Source: Ignelater luminosus
Lineage: Eukaryota > Arthropoda > Insecta > Coleoptera > Elateridae
Reading direction: 5' to 3'
NCBI GenBank assembly: GCA_011009095.1
Contig: VTPC01000996.1
Coordinates: forward strand, 84,344-148,343
DNA: 64,000 bases
The position numbers and the translations under genes were made by a program. This document shows, in pieces, positions 1-13,087 of this stretch; the stretch's first letter is position 1; each line of letters starts with the position of its first letter. Below the pieces are notes generated by a model. The model was not told the DNA's origin, searched no databases, and saw only the letters and a program-made list of their open reading frames with translations.

Positions 1-2640
1 GGATGCGGTACGTGTTAACGTTGTCCAATTGGACCAAAATTTGGCACATTTTGATATCTTACCTAAAGGCACAAAACTGCAAAAGATTATTCAGATCGGC
101 GACATACGGGTTTTTTTGAACCACCCTACTGTACTTACAATGAACTTTTATATGGAGGTAAAATTAAAAATTGTGAAATGAGCCCATTATTCTTTACAAA
201 GCTGTTGAGAAAAATTTCAAGAGAAGTTCCCAACTGTCGCAGTTGATTATGAAGATTTTAGAAAACATGTTAAAAACCGATCTGTTATTATTAATCATCT
301 ATTCGTCATCTGTCCCAGCAAATCGATTTATCCATAGGAACATACCATACTATTGTGCGAAAGGATTTACACTTACATTCCTGCATAATGATCATCCCCG
401 AAGATTGGAGTTATGTAGTGCTTCACTATAAACTAATATGTCTACAAATTCTTCATTTGTATCCATTCTTCAATAATTACTTCAGCTTAACAATAATAAA
501 ACGTCACCCACACAAGATATTGTTCAAACTTCAAGGAAAATAGACATACCCTGGAATGAAACGAAACAATCAGCACAAAATGGAAAATTATTAAAGATGA
601 TTTAATTAATTACCAACATTTGGCACTACGTAAGGGGTACAAGATGATGAAATTAAACAAGTAAGTATTTCTTTTTTCGTAAGTTTAAAGTATTTAAAAT
701 AAGAGAACGTCACTCAGACAAGTTTTGTCCAAAGGTCAAATGCGAATACAAAGTTAGCTACTTTGGAGCCAGAAATGATCAAAATCTAAGTAATGGCTGC
801 TGAATACGTTAGTAAAAACTTTCAGATATCAAACGGTGGGTTCAATTATTTAAAACTTTACATCTTCAAAACTATGCATATTTTGTTAATGCAATGTAAG
901 GTAGATCAGTTTCTTTTGTGCCCCTCCCCTCTTGTCCTTTAAGAGGAAAAACAAGTTGTGAATCACCCTGTATACAATAAAAGATATGATTTGATAAGCT
1001 AATTTGAATGAAATACTAAAAATACCATCTTACAACTATGAATGGTCGCCTATAGTACAAAGATGAAATATGCAAAAGAAAATTTTAAAGTAAATTTAAA
1101 AATATTAAAATGTAGATAATACTGGAAATCCGAGTACCAGTACAGCAATCTTAAAAGTATTGGAAGTAAAGTACTTAAAGTACCTAAATTATTGATTGCA
1201 ATAGTATTTGTAGAACATTTTTGTACTGAATACTTCAGCGCTGCATCCGTTCAATCCGGGTAACGTAACGTACAATACAAGAGATGCAACTTAAATAATG
1301 CACCAACAAAAAAATGCTAATAAAGATGATAAGAAAATATTACATTTAGATTATTTAAAATCCAAATTAAAAGATTACGAACTACAAAAATTTAAAGAAT
1401 GGCATAACCTAAATGACGATCTTTCAGATCGAAGATATGAGAAACTACGAACGACTAATTACAGCAGGGGCACTTTTTAACCCCCTTGAATATATGCAAC
1501 TGCATGTACACTTCAGCTTCCTGCCAAGTAAACCTACCATTCCTACTACCTTGATTGACATAATTATATCAACGCTACTACGGCTACTACCAGGACATCG
1601 AATACCTTCAGAAACCACGTGACTACTAATTTAACAGTGCCGCGAAATTTTATTTTTCAACGTTGGCCATACTACGGAGTAACACCCTCGCGAGTACATT
1701 TCTAACCTAAAATTACATCGGCGTGCGTACGTTTTGTGATTTCTTCTTGTCTCTTTGTTTTGAGTTTTTTACAGTTTATTTTGTTCTATTTAAAGATCAG
1801 TCTTTTACAAGACTAAATCTGCTTTTTGTGAGTTAATCGAGGCAAGTTTGATTTAACACATTCGATAATAAATTTGAAATATTTAAGTTTTTAAGTAATT
1901 TCACCATATATCCAATACTACGCCACTGGAAAACTACATTATGTTTATTACAACAGAGCTACTAATAGTGCAAGATGTGTTGCCTAACCAATAATAAATT
2001 TCATGGTCACGTGGCTTCCGGAAATATTCGATGTCTCTGTACTAAAATTATAGGTATAATGTAATATATGTAATGTAGTAGTACATCGTGCTGTTATTAC
2101 ACGTGCTCTTGGGTGTTTGTTTTTGTTTCCCGTGATTTTACGTTTGACTTTTGATCATGTATATTAGTTATAGTTTATTTTGTGGTAATAAAGATATGTG
2201 TAAACTAAATCTCATATTATTGTCTTTTATTATCATTAATACTGTTGCATATACTATAAAATTGCACGTCCTCTTGGTGAAATCTAGCCAAATCCAATTC
2301 TATTTAACCAAGACAACATGTAAAGTAATAGAACAATAAATTAATTTTATCCACAATCAACTTATAATTGGATTTTTATCCACACTTATGAACCGTTTTA
2401 ACTAACATTTTATCCATTAGTAGAATAAAGTTTATTTATTCGACTGTTACTAAAATGGAAGAATAATTAATGCAGATCATTTGAATTTATTGCATAATAT
2501 TACTTATTGACATTATTATTTATATTTAAAGTAACACACAGATCCCCGTTTGTTATTTTATCTATGACTCTTCAATAATATAGTCGTTATACGCGTAACC
2601 ATAGGGATATAATTATACTCATAAAACATTAGTGAATTGT
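1..2640. other. AT-rich intergenic stretch with scattered repeat fragments
   Basis: I see no gene here; the short open frames have no recognisable protein. Positions 743-895 resemble 39628-39786 (same order of shared blocks, including the run around TTTTGTTAATGCAA), so this is one copy of a dispersed repeat. A CACCCTGTATAC motif near 964 belongs to the recurrent TACAGGGTG-type ends seen across the window. Confidence 0.5.
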
Positions 2641-2780
2641 ATGGATTTTATTCACTGGCGGTGTTTTGTTGGTTGCCTATTCATAGATATAAACAAAATA
2701 GAAATTGTTATAATCTCAAACTATTTATTGTTAGAAAAAAATTTGGACATCGTCTTCAGAGGATCCTTGTATTCCAGGTC
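2641..2780. repeat. Dispersed repeat, copy 1 (second copy at window end)
   Basis: This 140-base stretch matches 63861-64000 in the same orientation with only about seven visible differences. The second copy runs off the end of the window, so the element is longer there. Just downstream, 2790-2905 read on the - strand gives an acidic peptide containing SEEDLEVDSPEGDDVQ, and the phrase TTTGGACATCGTCT occurs twice about 94 bases apart. The acidic peptide would fit the N-terminal part of a transposase, but I cannot name the family. Confidence 0.7.
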
Positions 2781-3180
2781 TAAAACTCTCTTTGTGAAGA
2801 TTGTTTACTTTCATTGACTTCTACATATTCAAGAATTTGGACATCGTCTCCCTCAGGGGAATCCACCTCCAGATCTTCCTCAGAAGTGTTAGACTCGTAG
2901 ATAAAACGTCGTATTCGACTCGCACATAATGGGCATTATGTGCTCGTTGAATAATATACTATTGACTTCGTTGTCATTGATGCGCATCTTTTTCTTGACA
3001 TTTTTGGAAATCGTAACATCTGGCACAGTTTTTGTGATTGTGGATAAAACGTTGTATTGCATTCCTGTTTTAGTCGCGTTTTATCCACTTAAGAAAATTA
3101 AACGCTCGAACTGCTTTCTCGCGTTTAAACATTCTTGCGCGGATAAAACGCTCTCTATAACACTCTTACAATAAATAACT

Positions 3181-5083
3181 ATGGTTTGATTAATGAAAAC
3201 TAAAACTGTAGATTATTAGGGAGGTACGTATGTTATGAAGTTCAAGAATATTTTTTTATTAATTTTATAATAATTAATGGTTTTAACTATTATTGTTTAA
3301 AAGAATCTAAATTTAGTTTTGGTATTCGGACGAATGGAGTTGTAAAACTTGACTGCATTATACCTATATAAAACTTCTTTGAAATAAGGTAGTTAGGTGA
3401 TAGGGATGCGCCTATGTCTGGTATTCAACGAATGAACTTGTGCTCTAGACATTAATTCAGAATTAAGAGATGTAGAAAAAGATTTAAATGTACTATTAAG
3501 AGAATATATAAATTATCCTAATTGATAGTTCCAACGATTTTCCACGTTTAGCCAACCAAGTTCATTAATTTTTAGTGAAAGTATGATCCTAACAATTTAA
3601 ATTGCATATAAACCAACAACATCAATTTTGTACTTTTTGAATGCAGTACTTGTCACTAACATCAAGACGTAATAAACAATTTTTTTTATTTAATGTAAAA
3701 AAACTAATTAGGAACGGTTCTAATAAATTACATGGACATTGAATTTCTAGAATTTAAAATATTAAAAGAAAATATCGCGGATATTGTAGTTCAGTATAAA
3801 GGAAAGTGATGCATTCAGATGCATTCTGCAACTACTGCTTGCTGGGTTGCATATAAATAAGGGGATTAAAAAGTGCCCCTACTGTAAATAGCCGTTCGTT
3901 GTTCAACGAACTCCTTTATTATGTAGTTGTTACTGAATTTGCGAAGTCTAGGTATGTGCACGGATTAAATAAGGGTCAGATATTTCACTCATACCATCAA
4001 TGTTCCCATTTTTTGTCTCTGCGCATTTACATTTACGGCTTTGAGAGTTTACCACGCCTACTCTTTTACGCGCGTTTTATGAAAAGTGCATACCACGCTG
4101 TGCTGGTTGCGCAGTACATGTCAAAATAGCAAGCTCTAGGAGTTGCTTGTAAAGAAAGAGCAATAGAATCCACAAATCTGTCGAAGTGAAACATCTGATT
4201 CTTATTTAATCTGTGGTATGTGTCTCTGTCTGCACGTGGTGTTTTCGTTTTTTGATATCACCTCGGGAACATGGTCAAAATAGCCGCCGAAAGATAAATG
4301 TTTGCTTATTTATGTGAATAGACGAACAGACCGTTGCTCGAATTTAGTAACAAAACGGAATTCGTTGTGGTTATGTTTTGCATTCCCTGAAGCTTTTAAC
4401 TTGTAGATTTGTAAAGTTTTGCTTGAACATTTTTCAGCTTGTAGAATTACTGGGAAACAAAGCTTTACAAATTATTAATAAATTTTACAAAATACATCAA
4501 GTATTTGTAAATATTGTGAAACGGGCCTTAGAGGTGTCTTCGATAAAATTAATGAAGATTTGTTAATTAAAGAGGTGTTGATATTGAACCATTAAGCAAT
4601 TTTCTGTCAAGTATCCACGAAATAGAAATAAACTAAGCTGAAATAATTTGTTTCAATCTTGATATAGATCTATTTGAACGTCTATCTGAAAAAGTAAATG
4701 AATTTGTGCATTACTTTTTTTACACACTGTATTCAGTTCTATCAATCAAATAAATAAGAGAACAGACGCTATCGACTTTTTAAATCTATGTATAGGAATT
4801 AAAAATTAAGATTTGCAAAATTTGAATTAGTGCTCAGCAATTAGAATACCATTATTATCAGCGCATACTGTTATTACTTTTACGGACCTTGTATTTAAAT
4901 TTAAAATTAGAGGCATCTCTTGTCGTTTGATGCAATTAACTTGAAATAACATTTTCAAGAATTTTAGGTTATGGAGGTTATGCTTATGCTTATGATGCCT
5001 ATGTTTTAGTTTGTGGTTTTAAATGTGTACTTAAATACTATAAATATAGTCTTTGGTTAAATATTATTGCAACTGTAACAACA
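3181..5083. other. Intergenic region upstream of mRpS22
   Basis: No gene recognised. Positions 4333-4386 are shared with 15456-15509, which lies inside the PIF/Harbinger-type MITE at 15392-15767, so a fragment of that family lies here without visible ends. The last few hundred bases probably hold the mRpS22 promoter and 5' UTR, but I see no clear core promoter motif. Confidence 0.4.
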
Positions 5084-6256
5084 ATGTCGATTTTTCGTAA
5101 TTTACAAGGGATTTTGACACAGATACCTTTTAAATATAATGCAATATATCCAGTTCATATGAATGCATGTTTAATACGTTTACTTAGTTATGTTCCTGCT
5201 GAGTATGGTAAGTTACTAGAAGGTAATCTTTATGCTTATAGACAGATAAAAATAACTTTTTATTATCTCTAGGACCTGAACGAGATCCAGCACCACTGTA
5301 TTTTAATCCTGAAGTTCAATCACTTTTAAAATCATTAACAAGAGTAAATCTGGATAGAGTGTTTAGAAAACGTAAATTAGGTGATAAGGCATTAGAAATA
5401 CCCACATATAAGTTTATGACAGATGAACAATTACAAGAAACCATTGAAGAAGCAAAGAAACGTGCCGATGAGTTGTTACAAATGCCTCCAGTAGTTCAAG
5501 TTCGAAAACCTATAGATAGAATAATAGTTAAAGATCCTGCATTGCAAGGTTTAGATAGTAGTAGACACATTTTCACAGATGTTTCATTTGGAATAAAAGA
5601 TAGTGATCGGCTCATAGTAATTAGAGAACCCGACGGTACTTTAAAAGAAGCTGATTGGGCTGTTCGTGATCGTATGAATCAACTTTATTTTCCCAAACCA
5701 TGTCGGTCATTGAAGGTAATTTTCTTGGGTTTTTTTTCATTTACAGTGCTCATGTGTATTGTCTAATTTCTAGATGCCCAGACTGTTTCAAGAAGAATAT
5801 CTTTCAAATTTGTTATCTCATAAAGAATACATATTTGTGTTGGATAGAGCTTGCACTCAATTCGAACCAGACAATCCAGATTACCAACGAGTAACAAGCA
5901 TAACATACCAGCATATAAATGATAATGATGATTTTGAAATATTACGATCAACAAGACATTTTGGCCCGTTAGCATTTTATTTAACTTGGTTTAAGAACAT
6001 AGATAATTTATTACTAGAATTAATTGAAACTGCACACATTGACAATGCCAATAATCTGCTGCAGTTATATGGTAAAATACACAGTGTGCAATATAATACA
6101 CAAGAGTTGCAGAGTTTAGAAGGTATAACAGAATATATAAAAACAGCCGCACAAAAGAAGGGTCCCCTGGAGCTTGCTGTACAAGCATATAAAGATTTAG
6201 AAAGGCAAAGAAATGAATTAAAACAGGGTATACAAGTGGCTCATGGTCTTGCATAA
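5084..6256 (+). CDS. mRpS22: Mitochondrial ribosomal protein S22 (small subunit)
   Basis: Exons 5084-5207, 5273-5715 and 5774-6256 join in frame (1050 nt, 349 aa; human MRPS22 is 360 aa). All introns have GT-AG ends. The protein is a metazoan-specific component of the mitochondrial small ribosomal subunit. Diagnostic stretches shared with vertebrate MRPS22 are PTYKFMTDEQLQE, the FTDVSFGIKDSDRLIVIREP region, WAVRDRMNQLYFPK, QFEPDNPDY and LRSTRHFGPLAFY. The first exon encodes a short N-terminal region rich in hydrophobic and basic residues, as expected of a mitochondrial targeting sequence. The start at 5084 is the first ATG in frame with the conserved region. It lies tail to tail with PHGDH, separated by 3.4 kb of repeat relics. 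Confidence 0.93.
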
Positions 6257-6780
6257 TTACGAGTTAATACATTAGGAAAGCTAATTGTGCATTGTTTTGT
6301 TGGTGTTATATAATATGCATAAATATAGACATTTGGTTTTTTTACTAGAGTCTTATTTTTAAGAAGTCCTTGGGAGAAAATATTTTGTTTGAACTGGGAA
6401 CTCTATTATAACATGCAATCATTAAAATTTAAGTTCCCAATTACTTCTAAAATGAACTTATATGTACTTTTTAAATTTTCCAGTTATTGTTTGTCTGTCA
6501 ATCTACCGTCGCTAAAATAAGGCACGTAGAAAGTTTTCAGTTGGGCCATTTATTGATTTGAAGCATCTGGATCACACGAATGATGCATTTATCTCTTTAG
6601 GTGAAACGAATATTACACAATAATCATCAAAGTAGGTAAATAAACAGTTGACGAATATTATAAAACAATGAATTTTGTAGTTGTCAATTTGCCGACAGTA
6701 CCCAATTTTGTATCTTTTTATCGTTGTGTGTTGTTATCTATTGATTTAATGTAAAATGGTGTGTTATTTAACCGAAAAAT
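6257..6780. other. 3' flank of mRpS22
   Basis: This is the probable 3' UTR followed by AT-rich sequence. No canonical polyadenylation hexamer close to the stop is obvious, and nothing else was recognised. Confidence 0.35.
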
Positions 6781-6783
6781 AAA

Positions 6784-7310
6784 AAAATCAAAATTTTGAT
6801 TATGAGGGGATTTGGAGATAGGCAACACACTCAAGAAGAAGTCTGCAATTTATTGAACATGACGTATCCTGATTGGGTACCCCAAAACCCACACTGGATG
6901 ATGGAGACCCATACTCAATATTCCGAAAAATTGAGTGTTTGGGTGGGCATTATCGGCAATAGAATTTTAGATCCTTAGTTTATTGAAGGAACCTTAACAG
7001 GTGAAAAGTATTTAGAATTTTTGAGAGACCATCTCGTTCCTGCTCTAGTTGAGTTGTTGAGTGATAACGAAGAACCCGATTTTCCTAATACTAATTTGTG
7101 GTACCAGCATGATGGAGCACCACCCCATTATTGTGTTTCTGTTATGGACTATTTGAATGAAGTGTTTTCAGGTCGCTTGGGAGACAAAGGGCAATTGAGT
7201 GGCCGGCTCAGTCTCCTGATCTCACTTCTTTAGACTTTTTTTTGTCGAGTCGTGTTAAAAGTAAAATCTACTTTAATAAACCAAATTCTATCAAAATGTT
7301 AAAAGAAAGG
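6784..7310 (+). pseudogene. Relic of a DDE (Tc1/mariner/IS630-type) transposase
   Basis: Translation gives NPHWMMETHTQYSEKLSVWV, then FIEGTLTGEKYLEFL, then LWYQHDGAPPHY, and in another frame IEWPAQSPDLTSLDFF. This order (a W-x-GII block, an active-site D in QHDGAPPH, then SPDLTSLDFF) is the catalytic core of an IS630/Tc1/mariner-superfamily transposase common in insect genomes. There is an in-frame stop at about 6976 and a frameshift near 7175, and the N-terminal half is not recognisable, so it is a dead fragment. A shorter relative with the same DGAPPHY motif is at 34918-36280. Confidence 0.75.
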
Positions 7311-8214
7311 AAATGAAGTCCGAGCGATTACCCCAGATATGCTTTGCAACATGTCAAACAAGTTTATCCAAAGACGTCGTCTTTTGCCAAGAAGTACATG
7401 GGTCCCAGTTCGAACACTTCATTTGATAGATTTTTTAAGTTCTTGAATTTGATGGTTGTAAAGTTTTGTAGTTTGATATTGTTATATAATTGTTTTGTTT
7501 CTGTGTTTAATATTTAAAACTGTTTACTTGGCATTGTTTGTTATTGCAAACTTTTTCTATTTGGATAAATCAGCTTGTAATTATGCCACTGATATAATTT
7601 CTTAAGAGAATCAGGATCTGTAAGAAAAAAATTGAGGGGTTGCCATTAAAAAGAAAATTGATGGCGTCATTAGGGGTAAGGGTGGGGGGTAAAGAAAAAA
7701 TGAATACCATTTGAATAAATGCTCCATTGGGAAATAAGGTTGACGTATCTGAAGTTTTTGGCCTCAAATGCACAGAGAATTTTTTATTTAAAGCGTTCTA
7801 CTGCTGGTGCCTTCACTAGTATTCCGAAAATGCGAGGAAATTTTTAGTTTTCTAGCATTTTCCAGATGCAATTAGCAAAAATGCTAATCAGCTGATCTGT
7901 AGAATCATCGAAATAAATATTTTTAGATATGACTACTATGGTTACCCTTGCCTACTATGTTCATTTGGTTACGAATTCTTAGGCATCTGTTTGTTTGCCT
8001 GTTTTAAAAATCAAAAGAGGCTTGTATCTCAAAGGAACCATCAGAGGCAAAAATGTTCTTAAACTGTTTTACCCATTTTTCATCGTAGAATGTCATGGTG
8101 TAGAGTTTTAACTATCAATTGGGTACACCCTGTTTACTTAACAGATTGTTTTATCTCGTATTGCATGGTTAACATTGATAACAACAGAATCTCTATTTTT
8201 GCTTTTTAGCATTG
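7311..8214. other. Repeat-rich spacer
   Basis: No gene recognised. Positions 7642-7792 resemble 54210-54368, sharing a G-rich run and the phrase CATTGGGAAATAAGGTTG, so they are copies of one dispersed repeat. A CACCCTGTTTAC motif near 8126 is another end of the TACAGGGTG-type family. Confidence 0.45.
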
Positions 8215-9160
8215 AACATCTACTTCAGCAAAGTTCCCCTGCCTTACAATTATCAGCTGCATGATCACCCAAACATAGGGGACACTTTACATTATTTTTA
8301 TAGCTTCTCGAGATGTGGCAGTATTGTTACCTTTGAACCACCTTAAGATACCAATCACATCGTAAACTATGCATGAATCTAAACCTATCACTTATCTATC
8401 CACATTTATTAACTTCTTATAAGTGCAGATGTCCACTGGCAAAATAGCTTGGAAAATATTCTTATCTTTTTTTGTAGAACAGTGTTTTAGTAACTTGCAG
8501 TTACTTTCACTTCCAAATATTTCAGGATTTTACTTAAAAAGGAACTGATGGAGTGACATGTCCTCCATATTAGCATCTTCTTTCCTACCCATATTTATTA
8601 AGACCCCCATTATTAATCATTTCAACATTGTTTATTTTAATATCAGGAGAGATTGGATCAAAAGATTTGAGAATATCGGATTTGGTTACCATTTTATCTT
8701 GAGATGCCTTTTTGGACTTGATGATTACGTTAGTTTGTGGAGCAACTGCAACTTTAGCAGCATAACTAGTGGAAGTAGTATACCAACAGCATTATGAGCG
8801 ATTGATGTATCAGATAAAGAATCAAGGAGGCTCAATTTAAACTTTTCAAGTTAGTGTTAGTGAAGAAGTTATTTCATCCAATTTAGTGTTAATAAGTTCT
8901 ATCATTTCTTCTCAACTTAGTTGTTGAGGACATGCTGTACAGTCTACACACTTCCATGTCAAGCCTGTGCAGGATTTGAGGTATGTCGCCAGATCAGATG
9001 ATAGACTTAAACAAAAAAAGTGAAATGATTTACAACTACCACTACAGGTTAAACCAGGCAATTTTGAAGGAAATGACTCATTGCTCAGAGAGCAGATTGG
9101 TGGTATTGTTAAAAGGTTTTTCTGCATAATCTCGGTGTGTAATGAATGTATAAACAAATA
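8215..9160 (-). pseudogene. LINE ORF1 relic with PHD-like finger and zinc knuckle
   Basis: Read on the - strand, 9157-8920 encodes a Cys/His-rich module (CSGSCKSFHFFCLSLSSDLA followed by WKCVDC), the shape of the PHD-type finger found at the N terminus of some insect non-LTR retrotransposon ORF1 proteins. About 650 bases further along the same strand is CPLCLGDHAADNC, a CCHC zinc knuckle. Finger first and knuckle last is the expected ORF1 layout. The stretch between holds stops and frame changes, so it is a fossil. The family could be jockey- or CR1-like; no reverse transcriptase is attached here. Confidence 0.6.
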
Positions 9161-9667
9161 TAAAGATTAACCGTTTGTTTGCTATTACAATATATTATGT
9201 GCAAATCTCACCGAGGTATAAAGTGAAAGTAAAATTACAGAACGAAAATAAGTGGATATTATTCTTATTATTGTAAGATATAAATATAAATAGATATATG
9301 TGTGTTTCACTTTACAAGATGAAAATTAAAATTTTCTCGAACACACTTCACACACATACAAACAACAATACTCTTATCGTTAAATAATATCCGTTTTGAA
9401 GTTTATCTTTTCAAGGCAGACATGTATTCATTCATATTATCACTGGTTGGAGGATCAACTATTTTTAATTTATTTCTAATCGATTTTAAATATCATAATA
9501 ACTACAAAGTCAATCAATAATTAATTTATTACTCAAAAATTACATAAGTTATTAAAATTAGATAATTAAATAAAAAATGCCCATATTTAGACAATATTTC
9601 AGTTCCAAAAATTTTATAAGCTATAAAGTTAATTCTTAGTTAAATATCAGCCTGTGAAACGAACAAT
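9161..9667. other. Probable 3' UTR and flank of PHGDH
   Basis: The sequence is AT-rich. On the - strand an AATAAA hexamer lies at 9530-9525, about 140 bases past the PHGDH stop, and could be its polyadenylation signal. Nothing else was recognised. Confidence 0.4.
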
Positions 9668-11098
9668 TTACTTTTTTGCATTGAGTACATTTGGATTAAT
9701 CACTCCAGGAGCATTAGTATACTTTGGATTCTTTCCAGAAAGTGCTACGAATTGTTCAGCAACTTCTACAGCTACACGTATTTGTGCTTCAGATGTGCTA
9801 GCACCCAAATGAGGTGTAGCTACAACTTTTGGATGCTGAATTAGCTTTAAGGTTGTGGGGTTTGTCGGTGGCTCCTGTTCGTAAACATCTAATGCTGCAC
9901 CACCACACTGTCCATTCTCTAAGGCTTCTAATAAAGCTGCCTCATCTATTATACCCCCTCGAGCTACATTGACAATACGTAGACCCTTTTTGGCCTGATT
10001 GAATACCTTCTTGTTGATCATATCTGGAAAATAAAATTAGTTCAGAATCCATTTTGAGATTTTAACTAATGTAAGCACCTACTTCTAGTTTCAGGAATTA
10101 AAGGTGTGTGAAGAGTTATATAATCAGCAATTGGCCAAATTTTTTCAAGTTCTAAGAATTCCACGTTAAATTTTGCAGCATCTTCTGCACTAACAATTGG
10201 ATCATACCCTACTGTCTGAAAATAATAATTATTAATTTAATCTAATCTTTAAGTTGATTTCTAGTTTTAATTACTTTCATTCCCCATGCTTGTAGACGAA
10301 TTGCTACTTCACGACCAATACGTCCAAGACCAACAATTCCTAATACTTTTCCGTGAATTTCATGTCCAGCATAAAGCTTGCGATCCCATCGTCCTTCTCT
10401 TAAAGAAGCAGCGGCTGGTACAACATTTCTTGCCAAAGAAGTAATTAGTGTGCATGTTAATTCACAAGCACTAATAGCATTTCCTCCTGGTGTACTATAA
10501 TAATAATAATAATAATAAATAACATTTATTAATCATTTTTAACTTAGTAACTAAAAATTAGATTGTATTTCATAATAACCAAGGTCTTATCAATATTACT
10601 GTAATAGAGAGTCAAGTTCAAAGTTCGTTAGATATGAACTTGTTAGAAGAATAACTTACTTTAATACAACTATGTTTTTCTTAGTGGCTGCATCAACATC
10701 TATGTTGTCTACTCCTGCTCCAGCCCTGCCTATAACTTTCAGATTTTTAGCAGCTTCTATAACTTCTGCAGTCACCTTTGTGTCTGATCTTACAATCAAT
10801 CCATCATAATTCTAAAAATAAACCGCATTCTTCTAAACAAGAATCATTTCAGAAAAAAATGCTTGAACCACATTCCTTTGTTCAGAACCATATCATTAGT
10901 GTTTTGGTTTTATTTTAAATACCTTGCAGAGAAACTGGTTCCAAACAATCTTGTTTTAAGATTACTTACCTGTATTTCTTGTATCAATTGTTCCTTACTA
11001 AGCTTGTATTTGCAGTCTACATCAATCAAATTATTCTTTAATAAATCAACACAAGCTTGATCAACTGCATCAGCTACTAATACTTTATTAATATTCAT
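9668..11098 (-). CDS. PHGDH: D-3-phosphoglycerate dehydrogenase
   Basis: Exons on the - strand are 11098-10970, 10811-10660, 10494-10275, 10215-10083 and 10023-9668; they join in frame to 329 aa. The enzyme oxidises 3-phosphoglycerate with NAD, the first step of serine synthesis, in the cytosol. The NAD-binding loop GLGRIG is at residues 149-154, and the family's catalytic Arg/Glu/His are at R233 (VARGG), E262 (EQEPP) and H283 (TPHLGAS). The length matches the short insect form, which lacks the C-terminal ACT and intervening domains of the 533-aa human enzyme. The start [13 protein letters not shown] fits the family. The same frame stays open upstream to an ATG at 11257, but that extension (with a QQQQQ run) does not look conserved. 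A TAA microsatellite abuts the exon 3 acceptor. Confidence 0.95.
10497..10519. repeat. TAA/ATA microsatellite in PHGDH intron 2
   Basis: A run of about seven TAA units touches the splice acceptor of PHGDH exon 3 (acceptor AG at 10496-10495 on the - strand), replacing the usual pyrimidine tract on the sense strand with TTA repeats. Confidence 0.85.
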
Positions 11099-13087
11099 GC
11101 TTGTATATGAAGAACTGAAACAACTACTTGCTGCAACGTGGACACAACTGTTTAGCCACTTCTGATATTCCCAACACTTATAACATTCCCCCCACTGCTG
11201 TTGTTGCTGTGTTAAAAAATTATTATAAAACTTAATTGTCGTAAATAGGGTGCTCACTTACATTTCTCAAGATTTGTTTACTTAGATATAATCTAGGAAG
11301 AGCTTTTATTAAGATAAGAATCATATTATTTGAAATATGGTTTTAAACATCCATTGCATTTGTAAATTTATCAGTCTCTTATCACACTATGGAGAATGTG
11401 GAAATGTAACGAGGCAGATTGTTGAAAGACCCCCAGCAGATTTATCAGTTTCAAGATAAAGTGTTTTGAAATATGTAATATTTTATTAACGTATATATGT
11501 ATTTATTGAGAATTTTTTATGACAAAAATATTTATTCTCCTCAACTTTTATTATTTTGTCTGAATTTCATTTTTTTATTTTTACAATAATTTTGGAGAAT
11601 TAATAAAATTGTTATGATAGTGTAATAAATTGAAGAATAAAGATGTAATCCTTACAATCAGATTTATTAATTGCAATGAATTTCTGTAGTCTCTAAAAGA
11701 TTTCCTAGTTAAAGTTACTATTGTAATAATTATATTGTAATAGGTATAAATTAGAGAAATCACAGTTCAAAATTTAAATTTATTGAGAGTTCTCTACACA
11801 AAATAACACTGAGATTTAACATTTCATTTTTAATTAGACACAATAATTAGAAATTAAATAACATATTACCGAAAGATTCTTAGAAGCCCTCTTAATTAAA
11901 CAACCAATTAAGTGGCAGGATTAAAAAAAATCCATTTCTATCGATATAAATGTATTTTAATAGTAAAAATAACTTCAATTCTTGAGGTTAGATTGATTTC
12001 TTTCTGCCAAAAATAGCAATAACATTTTCAGTGTATTAATAAATTTTTATAAAATCAACTATTTCCGATCATTTACTGTATACACTGTACGGTTACACAT
12101 AAATCAAGTGGCTATCTTCTCTGGAACTTTTTTATAATCTAATAAAGTAATAAGTCATTGTCAGTTCTGCTAAAATTCCTTATTTCATCATTCAAGAACA
12201 TGTAGGCAAACATTTTATGGACTTATGGTAAATGAAACTATAATGCTCATGTTGCTTGTTAGGCAACCAACTAGACACAAATAGTATAGTGGGTTGCGTA
12301 TAGTCATTCTGTACTATTGTAAGTGGTACTCTGCGTAGGAATCTAGGAAGGGTCTACTGAATACTAATGTTTGTGTTCGAATTATGTAATCATGTTGTAT
12401 TGTTAATAAAGTTATTATTTAAATTAAAATGTTTTTCAATACAAAGGTAACATTGCTGTTCATTGTTACCAAAAGCGCCTTCTTTTCATATCATACCATA
12501 CCAATTTGGAAAACCAGCAACTGCTAATACCTTAAGCATACAATAGATTTATAAGAATGGAATCGAGTTGGTCATGCATCAAAGCAAATGGGGCTCATTC
12601 TGAGCATTTAATTTGTTTTGTTTCATTTCTTAAGGCAGATTTTAACTCGTTCATTTAATATTTATCATTTAATTTATAAAATTGGTTATTTTTCAACCTA
12701 GCGTTTAATCTATAAAGTAATTTAAAAGAACTTGATATTTCATTGTACTCCTTACATAAATGAACTCCATCTACATAGACGATAATGTATTTGATATGTT
12801 AATAAAATAATAACCTGTCACCAAGAATAAAGGCATTACTCAACATAAACTTAACACAATACAGAAACTTGTTAACTTGACTTGATACAAATTGTCAGAA
12901 TAATTATAATCATAGAATTCTATTGCACTGTACTGGAACACTGTATTAGGACATTCTCCCCATGTTATAGTCCTTAAGGTACAATGACAGATAACAAGTT
13001 CTTGTAGAACATCTCAGTGGAATAGTTTAGGTATTTGGTGTATCCAACGATATGACAACTCCACCTTTAAATTGTCAATATTGCGAA
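11099..13087. other. Intergenic region upstream of PHGDH
   Basis: Very AT-rich. The first part probably contains the PHGDH promoter and 5' UTR. I see no coding exon or recognisable repeat ends. Confidence 0.4.

Noticed and set aside
9668-11257. Longer N terminus for PHGDH starting at 11257
   Set aside because: The extra 53 residues are low-complexity and unlike the family start, and [13 protein letters not shown] at 11098 matches where other short PHGDH proteins begin.
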